Positions 1 through 6,088 of a stretch of DNA of 7,202 bases are shown in pieces. Both the position numbers and the translations under genes were made by a program. The notes below the pieces were generated by a model. The model did no database searches. It was not told the origin of the DNA and worked only from the letters and a program-made list of their open reading frames with translations. Position 1 is the stretch's first letter; each line of letters begins with the position of its first letter. Source of the stretch: Candidatus Neomicrothrix sp. UBA4742 (GTDB lineage: Bacteria > Actinomycetota > Acidimicrobiia > Acidimicrobiales > Acidimicrobilacustridaceae); assembly GCA_002403895.1 (NCBI GenBank), contig DHIQ01000245.1:1-7202 (forward strand), written 5' to 3'.

Positions 1-1503
1 CACGTCGTCGCGGTTGTAGGCCTCGATGTCGTCGAGGATCTGCGGATCCTGCGAGTGCAGCCAGCGCTCGTACTCGACGATGCTCGAACCGCCCGTGCCG
101 ATGTCACCCTCCCTCGGCCGCATGTAGAGCGGCTCGAGCTTCTTGATCGAGTACGAGGGGGTGCCGATGCGCAGGCCTTGGCGGACCACCCGGTAGAGGT
201 CGACGAACACCCCGCCTCGCAGCAGATCGTCGACCTCGTCCTCACGGGTGCCGTAGCGGCCCATGAGCTTGCCGATGGCGGTCGTCTCGTAGGGGGCGTA
301 GTGGTACACGTGCATGTTCCGGTGGTGCCGGCGCCGCTCGACGATGAAGTCGATCAGCCTCTCGAACACCAGGCGCTCGGCGGCCGGGGTGTGGGCCCAC
401 CAGCCGTCGAACACCAACTCGCCGGCATCGTCCCAACCGATGCCGTGGAGGTACTCGAGCCCGTGCTCACCAACGTAGGGATGCCCCTCGATGTCATAGA
501 AGAGATCCCCCGCGTCTGGCTCGGGAAGCCCGGATAGACCCATGCCGGGCTCGACGGGCAGTATCGGCTCGACCGGCGGTGGTTGGCCCGGCTCTCGCTC
601 CCACTGCAGCCGGGCCTGGGTCCGGAGTCGATCGACAACTGCGCCGCTGAGATCAGGAATCGAGGTTCCCTCGGGGACTTTTGCCAGCGCGGTCAAGGTG
701 GTGATGCCCGCCGCCTCCAGCCGGCGGGTCTGTTCGCCAGTGATGTAGGCGACCCGACTCAGATGATCGTCGTCATCCCAACGCTGATGGCATCGTCCCG
801 CCCATCGGCAGATGGCGCAGTGCTCGCACGGCAACGGGTAGGACTCGACCTCGACGCCGAGTGCCCCGAGAAACTGGCGCCTGACCGCTCGGTAGTAGGC
901 CGACACTTCAGCCAAGCGGACCGACACCCGTTCGTTTCCACCGAGAATGACGTGGACCGCTTCGGCAGGCGTTCCCTGGAGACGCTCGACCTGCTCGGCG
1001 TAGAAGCAGAGCTGGAGCACGGCGGAGGCCTTGGCGTGGCGAGAGAGCTTGGTGTCCTCGGGCTCGTAGGCCCAGTCACCGAGATCACTCGGTGAATCGA
1101 CCCGCCGAAGAAAGTCGGCGTGGCCCCGCCACCAAGGCTCGGCCGACTGATCGAGGAACGTCGCCTGGTACACGACGCCAACTCCCTCGGCCATCGCCTG
1201 TCGTGTGGCGGCGTCTCGGCGGAGCAGCGCCTGCGCTCGGTCGGGCTTGCCCTGGGCCTGGTCGCTTTGTGGGTCATCGGGGATCTCGACAACCGACGTA
1301 CCTTCGTCTTTCAGGAGTTCGAGGTAGGCCGCCTCGTGGTCCAGCCCGCGAGCCTGCAACAGCTCGAGCATCGGGTCATTGCGCTCCGGCTTGTTGATCG
1401 CTCCGCTGGCGGCGAGCCGGTCGAGCCAGGTGACGTGCCCGCACGCCAGGTAGGCGACCAGATCGGTGGCACTGACCACCGGGACGTCGTTGATCTTGTC
1501 CAT
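1..1503 (-). CDS. TM0106-family RecB-like nuclease, N-terminal 501 residues (C-terminus beyond window)
   Basis: This frame is open from the ATG at 1503 to the left edge with no stop, so 501 residues are visible. An in-frame TGA lies 13 codons upstream with no ATG, GTG or TTG between, so this start is the only one; its ribosome site is weak (GAGGGCGGG). Residues 1-240 form a RecB/Cas4-like PD-(D/E)XK nuclease: H55 in GLDHE, D130 in GHADFL, D150-T-K152, and a QLxxY motif at Q164-Y168. C21 plus C226, C229, C232 and C238 match the split cysteine arrangement that holds a 4Fe-4S cluster in AddB and Cas4. Residues 333-501 resemble a YprB-type RNase H-like exonuclease: DIEG (D337, E339), HYAPYE near 401, and YNRDDV at the edge. 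Actinobacterial relatives continue into a superfamily 1 helicase, which I infer but cannot see. A DNA repair or defence role is likely but unproven. Third-position GC is milder than in the hydrolase gene. Confidence 0.88.
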   Translation of the reverse strand, partial: MDKINDVPVVSATDLVAYLACGHVTWLDRLAASGAINKPERNDPMLELLQARGLDHEAAYLELLKDEGTSVVEIPDDPQSDQAQGKPDRAQALLRRDAATRQAMAEGVGVVYQATFLDQSAEPWWRGHADFLRRVDSPSDLGDWAYEPEDTKLSRHAKASAVLQLCFYAEQVERLQGTPAEAVHVILGGNERVSVRLAEVSAYYRAVRRQFLGALGVEVESYPLPCEHCAICRWAGRCHQRWDDDDHLSRVAYITGEQTRRLEAAGITTLTALAKVPEGTSIPDLSGAVVDRLRTQARLQWEREPGQPPPVEPILPVEPGMGLSGLPEPDAGDLFYDIEGHPYVGEHGLEYLHGIGWDDAGELVFDGWWAHTPAAERLVFERLIDFIVERRRHHRNMHVYHYAPYETTAIGKLMGRYGTREDEVDDLLRGGVFVDLYRVVRQGLRIGTPSYSIKKLEPLYMRPREGDIGTGGSSIVEYERWLHSQDPQILDDIEAYNRDDV

Positions 1504-1610
1504 CCCGCCCTCACTGCTCGAAGCCGTTGTGAGACAAGTAGATCAGGTGTGTGACAGCAGCCGTGGTGGTCCTCCCGGAGGCGGCGGCCGACGGCAGCCG
1601 GTCCCATTCA

Positions 1611-1648
1611 GTCCGGCCGTACCGGACACTTGTCCGTTTACAACGGAC
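1611..1648. promoter_or_regulatory. Tandem dyad operator candidate, two copies of GTCCG-N7-CGGAC
   Basis: Two 17-bp inverted repeats lie at 1611-1627 and 1632-1648. Both have arms GTCCG and CGGAC with a 7-nt spacer, and they repeat at exactly 21 bp, about two helical turns. The second extends to 8-bp arms with a 3-nt spacer (TGTCCGTT-TAC-AACGGACA, 1631-1649). The pair lies 108 to 145 bp upstream of the nuclease ATG and just past the stop of the preceding gene. The identical arms, differing spacers and helical phasing fit cooperative binding of a dimeric repressor. The second dyad alone could form an RNA hairpin after the upstream gene, but no U-run follows on the minus strand. The regulator is unknown. 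The sequence does not match the actinobacterial LexA box (GAAC-N4-GTTC). Confidence 0.55.
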
Positions 1649-1679
1649 ATTGTGATTGTGGGTCGCACCGTCGAGTGCC

Positions 1680-2324
1680 TTATGTGGGAGGACTGACGAC
1701 GGCCGGCGGCGGGGGGTTGAGCGCGGCGATCTCGGCTCGGATCGTGGCGATCAGCTCGTCGGCGGTGTCGGTCGCCCGGGCCACGGCCAGGTCGAGCCAG
1801 AAGCGAATGAGATCGGCGTGCCCGGCGTCGTAGGCGATACCCGAGGTCTTCTGCCGGTTCGACACCGCGATCGCCGTCCACGGCGCGTCGGCCTGGTGCT
1901 GGACGCTGATGAGCTTGGCCCACGACCACTCCCGCGTCTGCTTGGCCCCCACGAACACCGCCCGCAGGTTCGTCACCGTGAACTCCCCCTCGTCGATCGG
2001 GCTCGGCACCTCGGCCCCCTGCACGAAGGTCCCCCGCGACGCTGCGACCCGGTAGCGCATCGACTTCGTACCCGGGATGTGGACCGACACCCCCTGGCTC
2101 GCCCCCTGCCAGTGCCCCGCCTGGCGCCTCGGCTCGATGAGCAGCGCCCCCGTCATGGAGACCAGCATCCGCTCAACCTTCTTCAGCGCGATCGGCACCG
2201 GCGCGCCGTCCTCCGGCCGCACCCCCTGGAAGGTCAGCGCGGTGTCGAGGAACAGTCGCAGCTCGTCGAGCTTCGACGCCCCTGGTGGCGGTGGAGCATG
2301 GTGCTTGCCCGAGAAGAACCCCAC
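1680..2324 (-). CDS. Conserved-looking hypothetical protein, possibly PH-like domain
   Basis: The protein has 214 residues if translation starts at the GTG at 2324. An in-frame GTG at 2330 would add two residues, but the Shine-Dalgarno GGAGGA (2331-2336) abuts that codon and sits 6 nt from the GTG at 2324, so I prefer the inner one. I do not recognise the family with certainty. The centre, about residues 80-165, is beta-rich with segments such as VHIPGTKSMRYRV, GEFTVTNLRAVFVGAK, REWSWAKL and IAVSNRQKTSG. This pattern recalls actinobacterial proteins with a PH-like barrel (new-residue-in-membrane or SHOCT-associated types). The start has a proline run (PPPP) and the end has a helix followed by NPPPP. 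There is no signal peptide, membrane segment or catalytic motif. It lies 79 nt after the di-iron protein gene and 176 nt before the nuclease, all on the same strand, so co-transcription with either is possible. Confidence 0.75.
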   Translation of the reverse strand: MGFFSGKHHAPPPPGASKLDELRLFLDTALTFQGVRPEDGAPVPIALKKVERMLVSMTGALLIEPRRQAGHWQGASQGVSVHIPGTKSMRYRVAASRGTFVQGAEVPSPIDEGEFTVTNLRAVFVGAKQTREWSWAKLISVQHQADAPWTAIAVSNRQKTSGIAYDAGHADLIRFWLDLAVARATDTADELIATIRAEIAALNPPPPAVVSPPT

Positions 2325-2330
2325 CGGCAC

Positions 2331-2336
2331 TCCTCC
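2331..2336 (-). promoter_or_regulatory. Ribosome binding site GGAGGA that decides the start of the hypothetical gene
   Basis: On the minus strand, GGAGGA is directly followed by GTGCCGGTG. Zero spacing to the first GTG is too short for normal initiation, while 6 nt to the second GTG (2324) is ideal. The start is therefore placed at 2324. Confidence 0.6.
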
Positions 2337-2403
2337 AGTCTCGCCCGGTCACAGCCAACCGTCCGGCCCTCCGCGACCGTACTCCGTTGGCGTGTCCGGA
2401 CGA

Positions 2404-3111
2404 TCACACGGCGATGCGCCGGTCGTAGTCGGCGGCCAGGTCGAGCAGGGCGGCCTTGCAGTCGCCGGTGTACGCGGGACCGTGCATGAGGGCCAGCGTG
2501 GCGATGTCGAGCTCGGCCAGGCGGCGCAGCGTCGCGCCGCTGGCCGGAGCGAGCGACGAGGCCGAGTAGAAGTCCTCGGCGGCGATGGCCGGCCCCATCA
2601 GATCGTCGGTGCTGCTCGCGTCGTAGGCGCCCTGGCGGGTGAACAGGTCACCGCAGAACAGGGTCCGGGTCGTCTCGTCGTAGAGCAGCCCGGCCTCCCA
2701 GGCGTGGGGCACGTGGGGGGTGTCGATCCACCGGAAGCGGTGGCTCCCGGCGTCGAGCACCTCGCCATCAGCCAGCGGGCGCGGAGGCCGGTCGGCGAGA
2801 TCGCCCACCGACACCATGCAGCCCGTCATCGACTGCACGACGGTGGACTGCGGCGCCAGGCCCAGCCACTCGTTCATCGACCCGCACTCGTCGGCCTCCA
2901 CATGACCGAACGACACCCACCTCAACTGCTCCGCGGGCACGACCCGCGACACGGCATCGGACACCAGCGGGAACATCTGGCGCGGGCCGGTGTGGAACAG
3001 CAGTGGCTCCTCCCCCGTCACCAGGTACTGGTTGAAGCTGAAGCTCATCTCGGCCACATGGGTCGTGAGCTGGTGCACGCCCTCGGCGATCTCGGTGACT
3101 CGGGTTTCCAT
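2404..3111 (-). CDS. Di-iron metallo-beta-lactamase-fold protein (ODP / flavodiiron-like, without flavodoxin domain)
   Basis: This gene encodes 235 residues with a metallo-beta-lactamase fold. The metal ligands follow the oxygen-binding di-iron pattern of flavodiiron proteins rather than the HxHxDH of zinc hydrolases: H70-x-E72-x-D74, then H136 (in HVPHAWEAG), D155 (in LFCGDLF) and H210 (in LALMHGP). The spacings x61, x18 and x54 are close to the flavodiiron x62, x18 and x60. Known relatives reduce O2 or NO with a fused flavodoxin domain. Here the protein ends right after the metal domain, so a separate electron donor or a hydrolytic or sensing role must be assumed. The ATG at 3111 shares one base with the TGA of the preceding gene (TGATG), and AGGAGG (3122-3127) lies 10 nt upstream, indicating coupled translation in the tetR operon. 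Longer upstream extensions of the frame overlap the preceding gene and were not used. The family call is firm; the substrate is unknown. Confidence 0.88.
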   Translation of the reverse strand: METRVTEIAEGVHQLTTHVAEMSFSFNQYLVTGEEPLLFHTGPRQMFPLVSDAVSRVVPAEQLRWVSFGHVEADECGSMNEWLGLAPQSTVVQSMTGCMVSVGDLADRPPRPLADGEVLDAGSHRFRWIDTPHVPHAWEAGLLYDETTRTLFCGDLFTRQGAYDASSTDDLMGPAIAAEDFYSASSLAPASGATLRRLAELDIATLALMHGPAYTGDCKAALLDLAADYDRRIAV

Positions 3112-3872
3112 CAGAACGGAACCTCCTGGGTGAGCAGGCCGCTGCCGGTGGCGCGGCCTGAAACGGTTCGGCAGAACTCCACGGCGTCGACGGTGATCTC
3201 CTCGCCTCCGGTGTCGTCGGTGCCGGAAGTGAAGGTGCCGCCGGCCGGCCCCTCGAGATGCAGCATGAACGGCTGGCCGTGGCGCCGCGCCCATTCGGCG
3301 ACGACGTCAGCCACCAGGCGGCCATCGTGTTCCGCGGTGAGCACCATCGGTCGCCCCGTCGCCCGGGCGATGTCGACCCGGTGCATCCACGTATCCCGAG
3401 TGAAGATCACGTCCATGAGGTAACCCAATCGCCACGGCTCCATGACCCCGGCGACCTCCACCTTCATGGGTATCCGGCGCACCAGGCCGGGCACCCGCCG
3501 CCGGGCGCGTGCCGCCTTGGGGGCGATCACCACCAGACGCTCGGTGATCTGCTCGGGCCCGAGGTCGGCCCGCTCACGCACCTGCACCTCGGTCATGCCA
3601 TCGATGTCGGGCCGGTCGCCGGCGGCCTTCTTGCCCGCCCGCAACTGGTGGATGAACTGGGGAATCGAGACGTTGGCCTCCATGGCCCCCAGCACGTGGG
3701 ACGTGAGGGCCCGGACATCCCAGTCGGTGCAGTCGGTGGGCTTGGTCCAGTCCTCCGCGTCGAGGGATCGCACGAGGTCGACGAAGAGCTCGTTCTCGTC
3801 CGCGGCGAGAACCGCCGCCTCCTGAGGGCCGAGGGTCGGCACCTGCTCGACGGATGTGGACAGGGTCGTCAT
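3111..3872 (-). CDS. DinB-like / mycothiol-dependent maleylpyruvate isomerase family protein
   Basis: The 253-residue protein matches the actinobacterial TIGR03083/MDMPI family. Its N-terminal helical DinB-like domain shows the usual W..PTDCTDWDVRALTSHVLG block (residues 42-62). The metal site can be read as H59, then D160 and H164 in TRDTWMHRVDI; the family usually has Glu at the first of the last two positions, so D160 is a conservative change. The C-terminal end, EFCRTVSGR...GLLTQEVPF, is the typical small second domain. Known members use mycothiol as cofactor in isomerisation or transfer to electrophiles; the substrate here is not known. AAGGAG (3879-3884) lies 6 nt before the ATG, and the ATG overlaps the tetR stop by 4 nt (ATGA). 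The frame stays open upstream to 4424, but that part only shadows tetR. It likely works with the downstream di-iron protein in a TetR-controlled detoxification or catabolic pathway. Confidence 0.87.
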   Translation of the reverse strand: MTTLSTSVEQVPTLGPQEAAVLAADENELFVDLVRSLDAEDWTKPTDCTDWDVRALTSHVLGAMEANVSIPQFIHQLRAGKKAAGDRPDIDGMTEVQVRERADLGPEQITERLVVIAPKAARARRRVPGLVRRIPMKVEVAGVMEPWRLGYLMDVIFTRDTWMHRVDIARATGRPMVLTAEHDGRLVADVVAEWARRHGQPFMLHLEGPAGGTFTSGTDDTGGEEITVDAVEFCRTVSGRATGSGLLTQEVPF

Positions 3873-4498
3873 CGCTTGCTCCTTGCCTTCTTGGTGACGC
3901 GGGTGGGGACACTGCGGTTGGACACGTGGGCGAAGAACATCTCCATGGCCTCGTCGACGAGACGGACCCAGCGGTCGCCGCCGGGGTCGTTCGAGATCTG
4001 CTGATCGGTGAGGCCGGTGCCGATGGCGGTGAGCAGGTCGAGCACCTCGGGATCGGTGAACCCCAGGCTGGCCAAGACGTCGCGGGTCGCCTGCAGGCCG
4101 GCGATAGAGATGGCGAAGGACTCCGCCGACGGCTCGAAGTCGGGGATGGTGCGCTGGAACATCAGCTGGTAGCGGACCGGATCGCTGGTGCAGAACCCGA
4201 CGAAGTAGTGCATGCCCGTCTTGAGGTCGGCCAGCGGGTCGCCGGTGAACACGAGCTGGAGCCGGCCCTCGAGATGCTCGGTGGCGCCCTGGGCGAACAT
4301 GGCGTCGTAGATGGCGTGCTTGGAGTCGAAGTACGAATACAGCGACGGCGCCTGCATGCCCACCGAGCGGGCCACCTCCCGGAGCGAAAGCCCGGCCAGC
4401 CCTTCGGTCCGGGCCAGGCCCCATGCCGCGGCGAGGATCTCGGCCCGGGTAGCCGCATGGCGCTCAGTTCGCCTATCACGAGTCGGTTCTACTAACAC
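3869..4498 (-). CDS. TetR/AcrR-family transcriptional regulator
   Basis: The protein has 209 residues, a normal TetR length. Residues 14-60 hold the helix-turn-helix: TRAEILAAAWGLARTEGL, then LSLREVARSVGM, then APSLYSYFDSKHAIYDAMF, the classic family signature. The rest is the helical ligand-binding and dimerisation domain, with the C-terminal-domain pattern ADLKTGMHYFVGFCTSDPVRYQLMF. The start is the GTG at 4498, because an in-frame TAG lies five codons upstream and no other start codon is available nearby. There is no Shine-Dalgarno; instead a strong promoter ends 7 nt before the GTG, so the mRNA is probably leaderless. It is the first gene of an operon with the MDMPI-like and di-iron genes and is divergent from the alpha/beta hydrolase, so it probably represses itself and both transcription units until an inducer binds. 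The inducer is unknown. Confidence 0.93.
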   Translation of the reverse strand: MLVEPTRDRRTERHAATRAEILAAAWGLARTEGLAGLSLREVARSVGMQAPSLYSYFDSKHAIYDAMFAQGATEHLEGRLQLVFTGDPLADLKTGMHYFVGFCTSDPVRYQLMFQRTIPDFEPSAESFAISIAGLQATRDVLASLGFTDPEVLDLLTAIGTGLTDQQISNDPGGDRWVRLVDEAMEMFFAHVSNRSVPTRVTKKARSKR

Positions 4499-4505
4499 TG
4501 CTCGG

Positions 4506-4534
4506 AGTATCTAGCGCCGTTCGAGATCTGTCAA
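4506..4534 (-). promoter_or_regulatory. Promoter of the tetR operon, leaderless geometry
   Basis: On the minus strand TTGACA (4529-4534, perfect -35) is followed after 17 nt by GATACT (4506-4511, four of six -10 bases). Seven bases, CCGAGCA, separate the -10 from the GTG start at 4498. A normal initiation distance therefore puts the transcript start on or within a base or two of the start codon, consistent with the missing ribosome site. Confidence 0.72.
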
Positions 4535-4544
4535 GCGCTTACCA
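4529..4544. promoter_or_regulatory. Candidate TetR operator, imperfect 16-bp palindrome
   Basis: The sequence TG-TC-AAGCGCTT-AC-CA has a perfect 8-bp core (AAGCGCTT, 4533-4540) and matching outer TG/CA pairs. It covers the -35 box of the tetR promoter and lies within the 80-bp divergent gap, 35 nt before the hydrolase start. Binding there could repress both directions. No second copy was seen in the gap. Confidence 0.45.
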
Positions 4545-4578
4545 TCGCCAACGCGCATCACACCGGGAGGTGGGTCAC

Positions 4579-5397
4579 ATGGCGACGGCCGAGGTCAACG
4601 GGACGACGCTGCACTACACCGAGGTCGGCGACGGCCCGCTGTGCCTGGTCATGCACGGGGGCCTGGGCTACGACCAGACCATCTACCGCACGCTCGACCC
4701 CCTGGCCGAGCGGCTGCACCTCGTCTACTACGACCACCGCGGCAACGGCCGCTCCGGCCGCCCGCCCATCGAGACCCTGACCATGGCCCAGCTGGCCGAC
4801 GACGCCGCCGCCCTGGCCGACCACCTGGGCGCCGAGCAGTTCCTCCTGCTCGGCCACTCCTACGGCGGCTTCATCGCCCAGGAGTTCGCCATCCGCCACC
4901 CCGACCGCCTGACCGGGCTCATCCTGCTCGCCACCACCCCCGGCCAGCTCGACGAGGGCGAGGAGCCCGCCCCCGAGGGCCCGCCCATCCCGCCCGAGTT
5001 CCTGGCCCTGATGGGGAACCCGCCCGAGACCGACGAGCAGTACGAGGCTGGGTTGCACGAGCTCTTCCCCGCGTACATGCACTCGGTCGACGCCGCCGAC
5101 GTGCTGCCCCACCTCGAGGGCACCATCTACGACGCGGCCGCCATGCGCCACGGCTTCGAGATCCTGGCCCAGTGGAGCTCGGTCGACCGTCTCGACCAGG
5201 TCACCGTGCCGGTGTTCCTGGGCGTCGGCCGCCACGACGCCTTCACCGCCTTCCCCCAGTCGTACCGCATCGCCGGGCGGCTGCCCGAGGCCGAGGTGGT
5301 CGTCTACGAAGACAGCGGCCACTTCCCCTGGCTGGAGGAGCCCGGCCACGTCTTCGCCTCCATCAACGCCTGGCTCACGCAACACGACCTGGCGTAG
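4579..5397 (+). CDS. Alpha/beta-fold hydrolase
   Basis: This gene encodes 272 residues of the alpha/beta hydrolase superfamily. Visible hallmarks are the oxyanion-hole HGG (26-28), the YDHRGNGRSGRP loop (51-62), the nucleophile elbow GHSYGG with S94, the acid D220 in GVGRHDAFT, and the base H248 in EDSGHFPWLEEP. The triad is complete and the length is typical. A proline- and acid-rich stretch around residues 120-150 begins the cap region. The overall look is near proline iminopeptidases and ester or lactone hydrolases, but the substrate cannot be read from sequence. There is no signal peptide, so it should be cytoplasmic. The ATG at 4579 has GGGAGG (4565-4570) 8 nt upstream; an earlier in-frame GTG at 4570 overlaps that site and is rejected. 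It diverges from tetR and is probably under its control. Third positions are almost all G or C, more extreme than in the nuclease or vapBC genes. Confidence 0.93.
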   Translation: MATAEVNGTTLHYTEVGDGPLCLVMHGGLGYDQTIYRTLDPLAERLHLVYYDHRGNGRSGRPPIETLTMAQLADDAAALADHLGAEQFLLLGHSYGGFIAQEFAIRHPDRLTGLILLATTPGQLDEGEEPAPEGPPIPPEFLALMGNPPETDEQYEAGLHELFPAYMHSVDAADVLPHLEGTIYDAAAMRHGFEILAQWSSVDRLDQVTVPVFLGVGRHDAFTAFPQSYRIAGRLPEAEVVVYEDSGHFPWLEEPGHVFASINAWLTQHDLA

Positions 5398-5427
5398 CCA
5401 GGATGGACGAACTTCAGCCTCTCAGGA

Positions 5428-5811
5428 TCAGACCTTGAAGGGTGCGCGCAAGCCCTTGAACATCGGGAAGTGCTTCACGTTGAGTGTCGCGAGGGTCAAT
5501 CCGGTCGACTCGGCCGTCGCCGCGATCAGGTAGTCGCCGAGACCGATCCCGACGTTCGAACGCCGATGGGTGCGGATCAGTTCGCCCGCGCGTCGACCAA
5601 TCACCTCGTTGACCCCCTCGACCCGGAAGCTCCCCAGAAGATGCCAGACCGCCCTGCGCTCGCCAATACGCATCCCTCCGGTGATCTCGGCTACTGAAAC
5701 TGCACTCACCGACAGCGGACCGGATTCAGTCCGGGCCTGAAACAGCCACTCGCGAGCCACGGAGAGGCCTCGGAGATGGGCGATGAGGATGTCGGAGTCG
5801 ACCAGGATCAC
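5428..5811 (-). CDS. vapC: VapC-type PIN-domain toxin ribonuclease
   Basis: The 127-residue protein is a single PIN domain of usual VapC length. Acidic active-site residues are in place: D5 and D7 in ILVDSDILI, E42 in SVAEITGGMR, and D93 in GLGDYLIAATA. N111 in TLNVKHF fills the position often held by Asn or Asp. VapC proteins are magnesium-dependent endoribonucleases that cleave RNA, often tRNA, when released from the antitoxin. The start is the GTG at 5811, which overlaps the antitoxin TGA by 4 nt (GTGA); no separate ribosome site is seen, so translation is likely coupled to vapB. The gene ends 30 nt from the convergent hydrolase stop, with no clear terminator between. The target RNA is unknown. 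Confidence 0.93.
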   Translation of the reverse strand: MILVDSDILIAHLRGLSVAREWLFQARTESGPLSVSAVSVAEITGGMRIGERRAVWHLLGSFRVEGVNEVIGRRAGELIRTHRRSNVGIGLGDYLIAATAESTGLTLATLNVKHFPMFKGLRAPFKV

Positions 5812-6071
5812 GCGCCAAGCCGCCGGACCCGTTCCAGATGAGCCGCCCGATCGTCGGGACCGCGCTCCAGCTCGAGATCACCCACATCGGCGAGGACGCC
5901 GAAGGAATCGTCGATCGCGGCCAGGTCGGCGGCGAGGTCACGATCGTCTCCACCGAGTGACCGATTCAGGAGCCTGCGAATGACTTCGGCCCGGGAGGTT
6001 CCTTCCTCCCGTGCCAGTCGATCCAGCAGCTCGCGCTGAGCATCGTCGAGGTAGATGTTTGTCCGGTGCAT
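5808..6071 (-). CDS. vapB: VapB-type ribbon-helix-helix antitoxin
   Basis: This is an 87-residue antitoxin placed directly before vapC. Residues 1-39 are a ribbon-helix-helix DNA-binding domain: beta strand MHRTNIYLDD, then helices AQRELLDRLAREEG and SRAEVIRRLLNRSL. The acidic tail (residues 42-75, including AAIDDSFGVLADV) is the likely toxin-binding part that would occupy the PIN active site. Two in-frame ATGs 11 and 12 codons upstream (6107 and 6104) were rejected because they would place WCIFWC before the RHH strand and lie on the -35 box of the promoter. The start at 6071 has no good ribosome site but lies 7 nt after a strong -10, suggesting a leaderless transcript. Like other VapB proteins it should autorepress this promoter, with VapC as co-repressor. 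Confidence 0.9.
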   Translation of the reverse strand: MHRTNIYLDDAQRELLDRLAREEGTSRAEVIRRLLNRSLGGDDRDLAADLAAIDDSFGVLADVGDLELERGPDDRAAHLERVRRLGA

Positions 6072-6088
6072 ACACCAGAATATACACC
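6065..6088. promoter_or_regulatory. Candidate VapB operator: paired ATACACC repeats plus a dyad over the vapB start
   Basis: ATACACC occurs at 6070-6076 and 6082-6088, a 12-bp period. The first copy is part of an inverted repeat, GGTG-CATA-CACC (6065-6076), spanning the vapB start codon. The repeats overlap the -10 box and the predicted transcript start, where an RHH autorepressor would act. Confidence 0.4.

Noticed and set aside
55..1095. Plus-strand frames at 55-537 and 583-1095
   Set aside because: The minus strand here encodes a continuous 501-residue nuclease with clear motifs, which explains these as shadows.
1..1503. Cas4-like cysteines suggesting a CRISPR locus
   Set aside because: No repeats, spacers or other cas genes are present, and the RNase H-like extension points to the TM0106 family.
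2361..2401. GTCCGG at 2361-2366 and GTCCGGAC at 2394-2401 before the hypothetical gene
   Set aside because: They share the arm sequence with the tandem dyads but not the N7 spacing, and such short GC-rich words are common here.
2077..3423. 448-residue plus-strand open frame across the middle of the window
   Set aside because: It runs antisense to the hypothetical gene, the di-iron gene and part of the MDMPI-like gene. Its translation is low-complexity with many H, R, G and P and no domain, as expected from a GC-rich shadow frame.
3258..4004. 248-residue plus-strand frame opposite the MDMPI-like and tetR genes
   Set aside because: It has no recognisable motif and is antisense to two well-supported genes.
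3873..4424. N-terminal extension of the MDMPI-like gene up to 4424
   Set aside because: The extension is antigenic-looking Arg/Pro/Gly-rich text over tetR. The ATG at 3872 has a good ribosome site and the typical family N-terminus.
4558..5385. 275-residue minus-strand frame opposite the hydrolase
   Set aside because: It mirrors the hydrolase frame exactly and is rich in V, G, D, Q and A repeats. It is a by-product of extreme third-position GC; the hydrolase has an intact triad.
5398..5427. Possible bidirectional terminator between hydrolase and vapC
   Set aside because: The 30-nt convergent gap has no stable hairpin that I can see.
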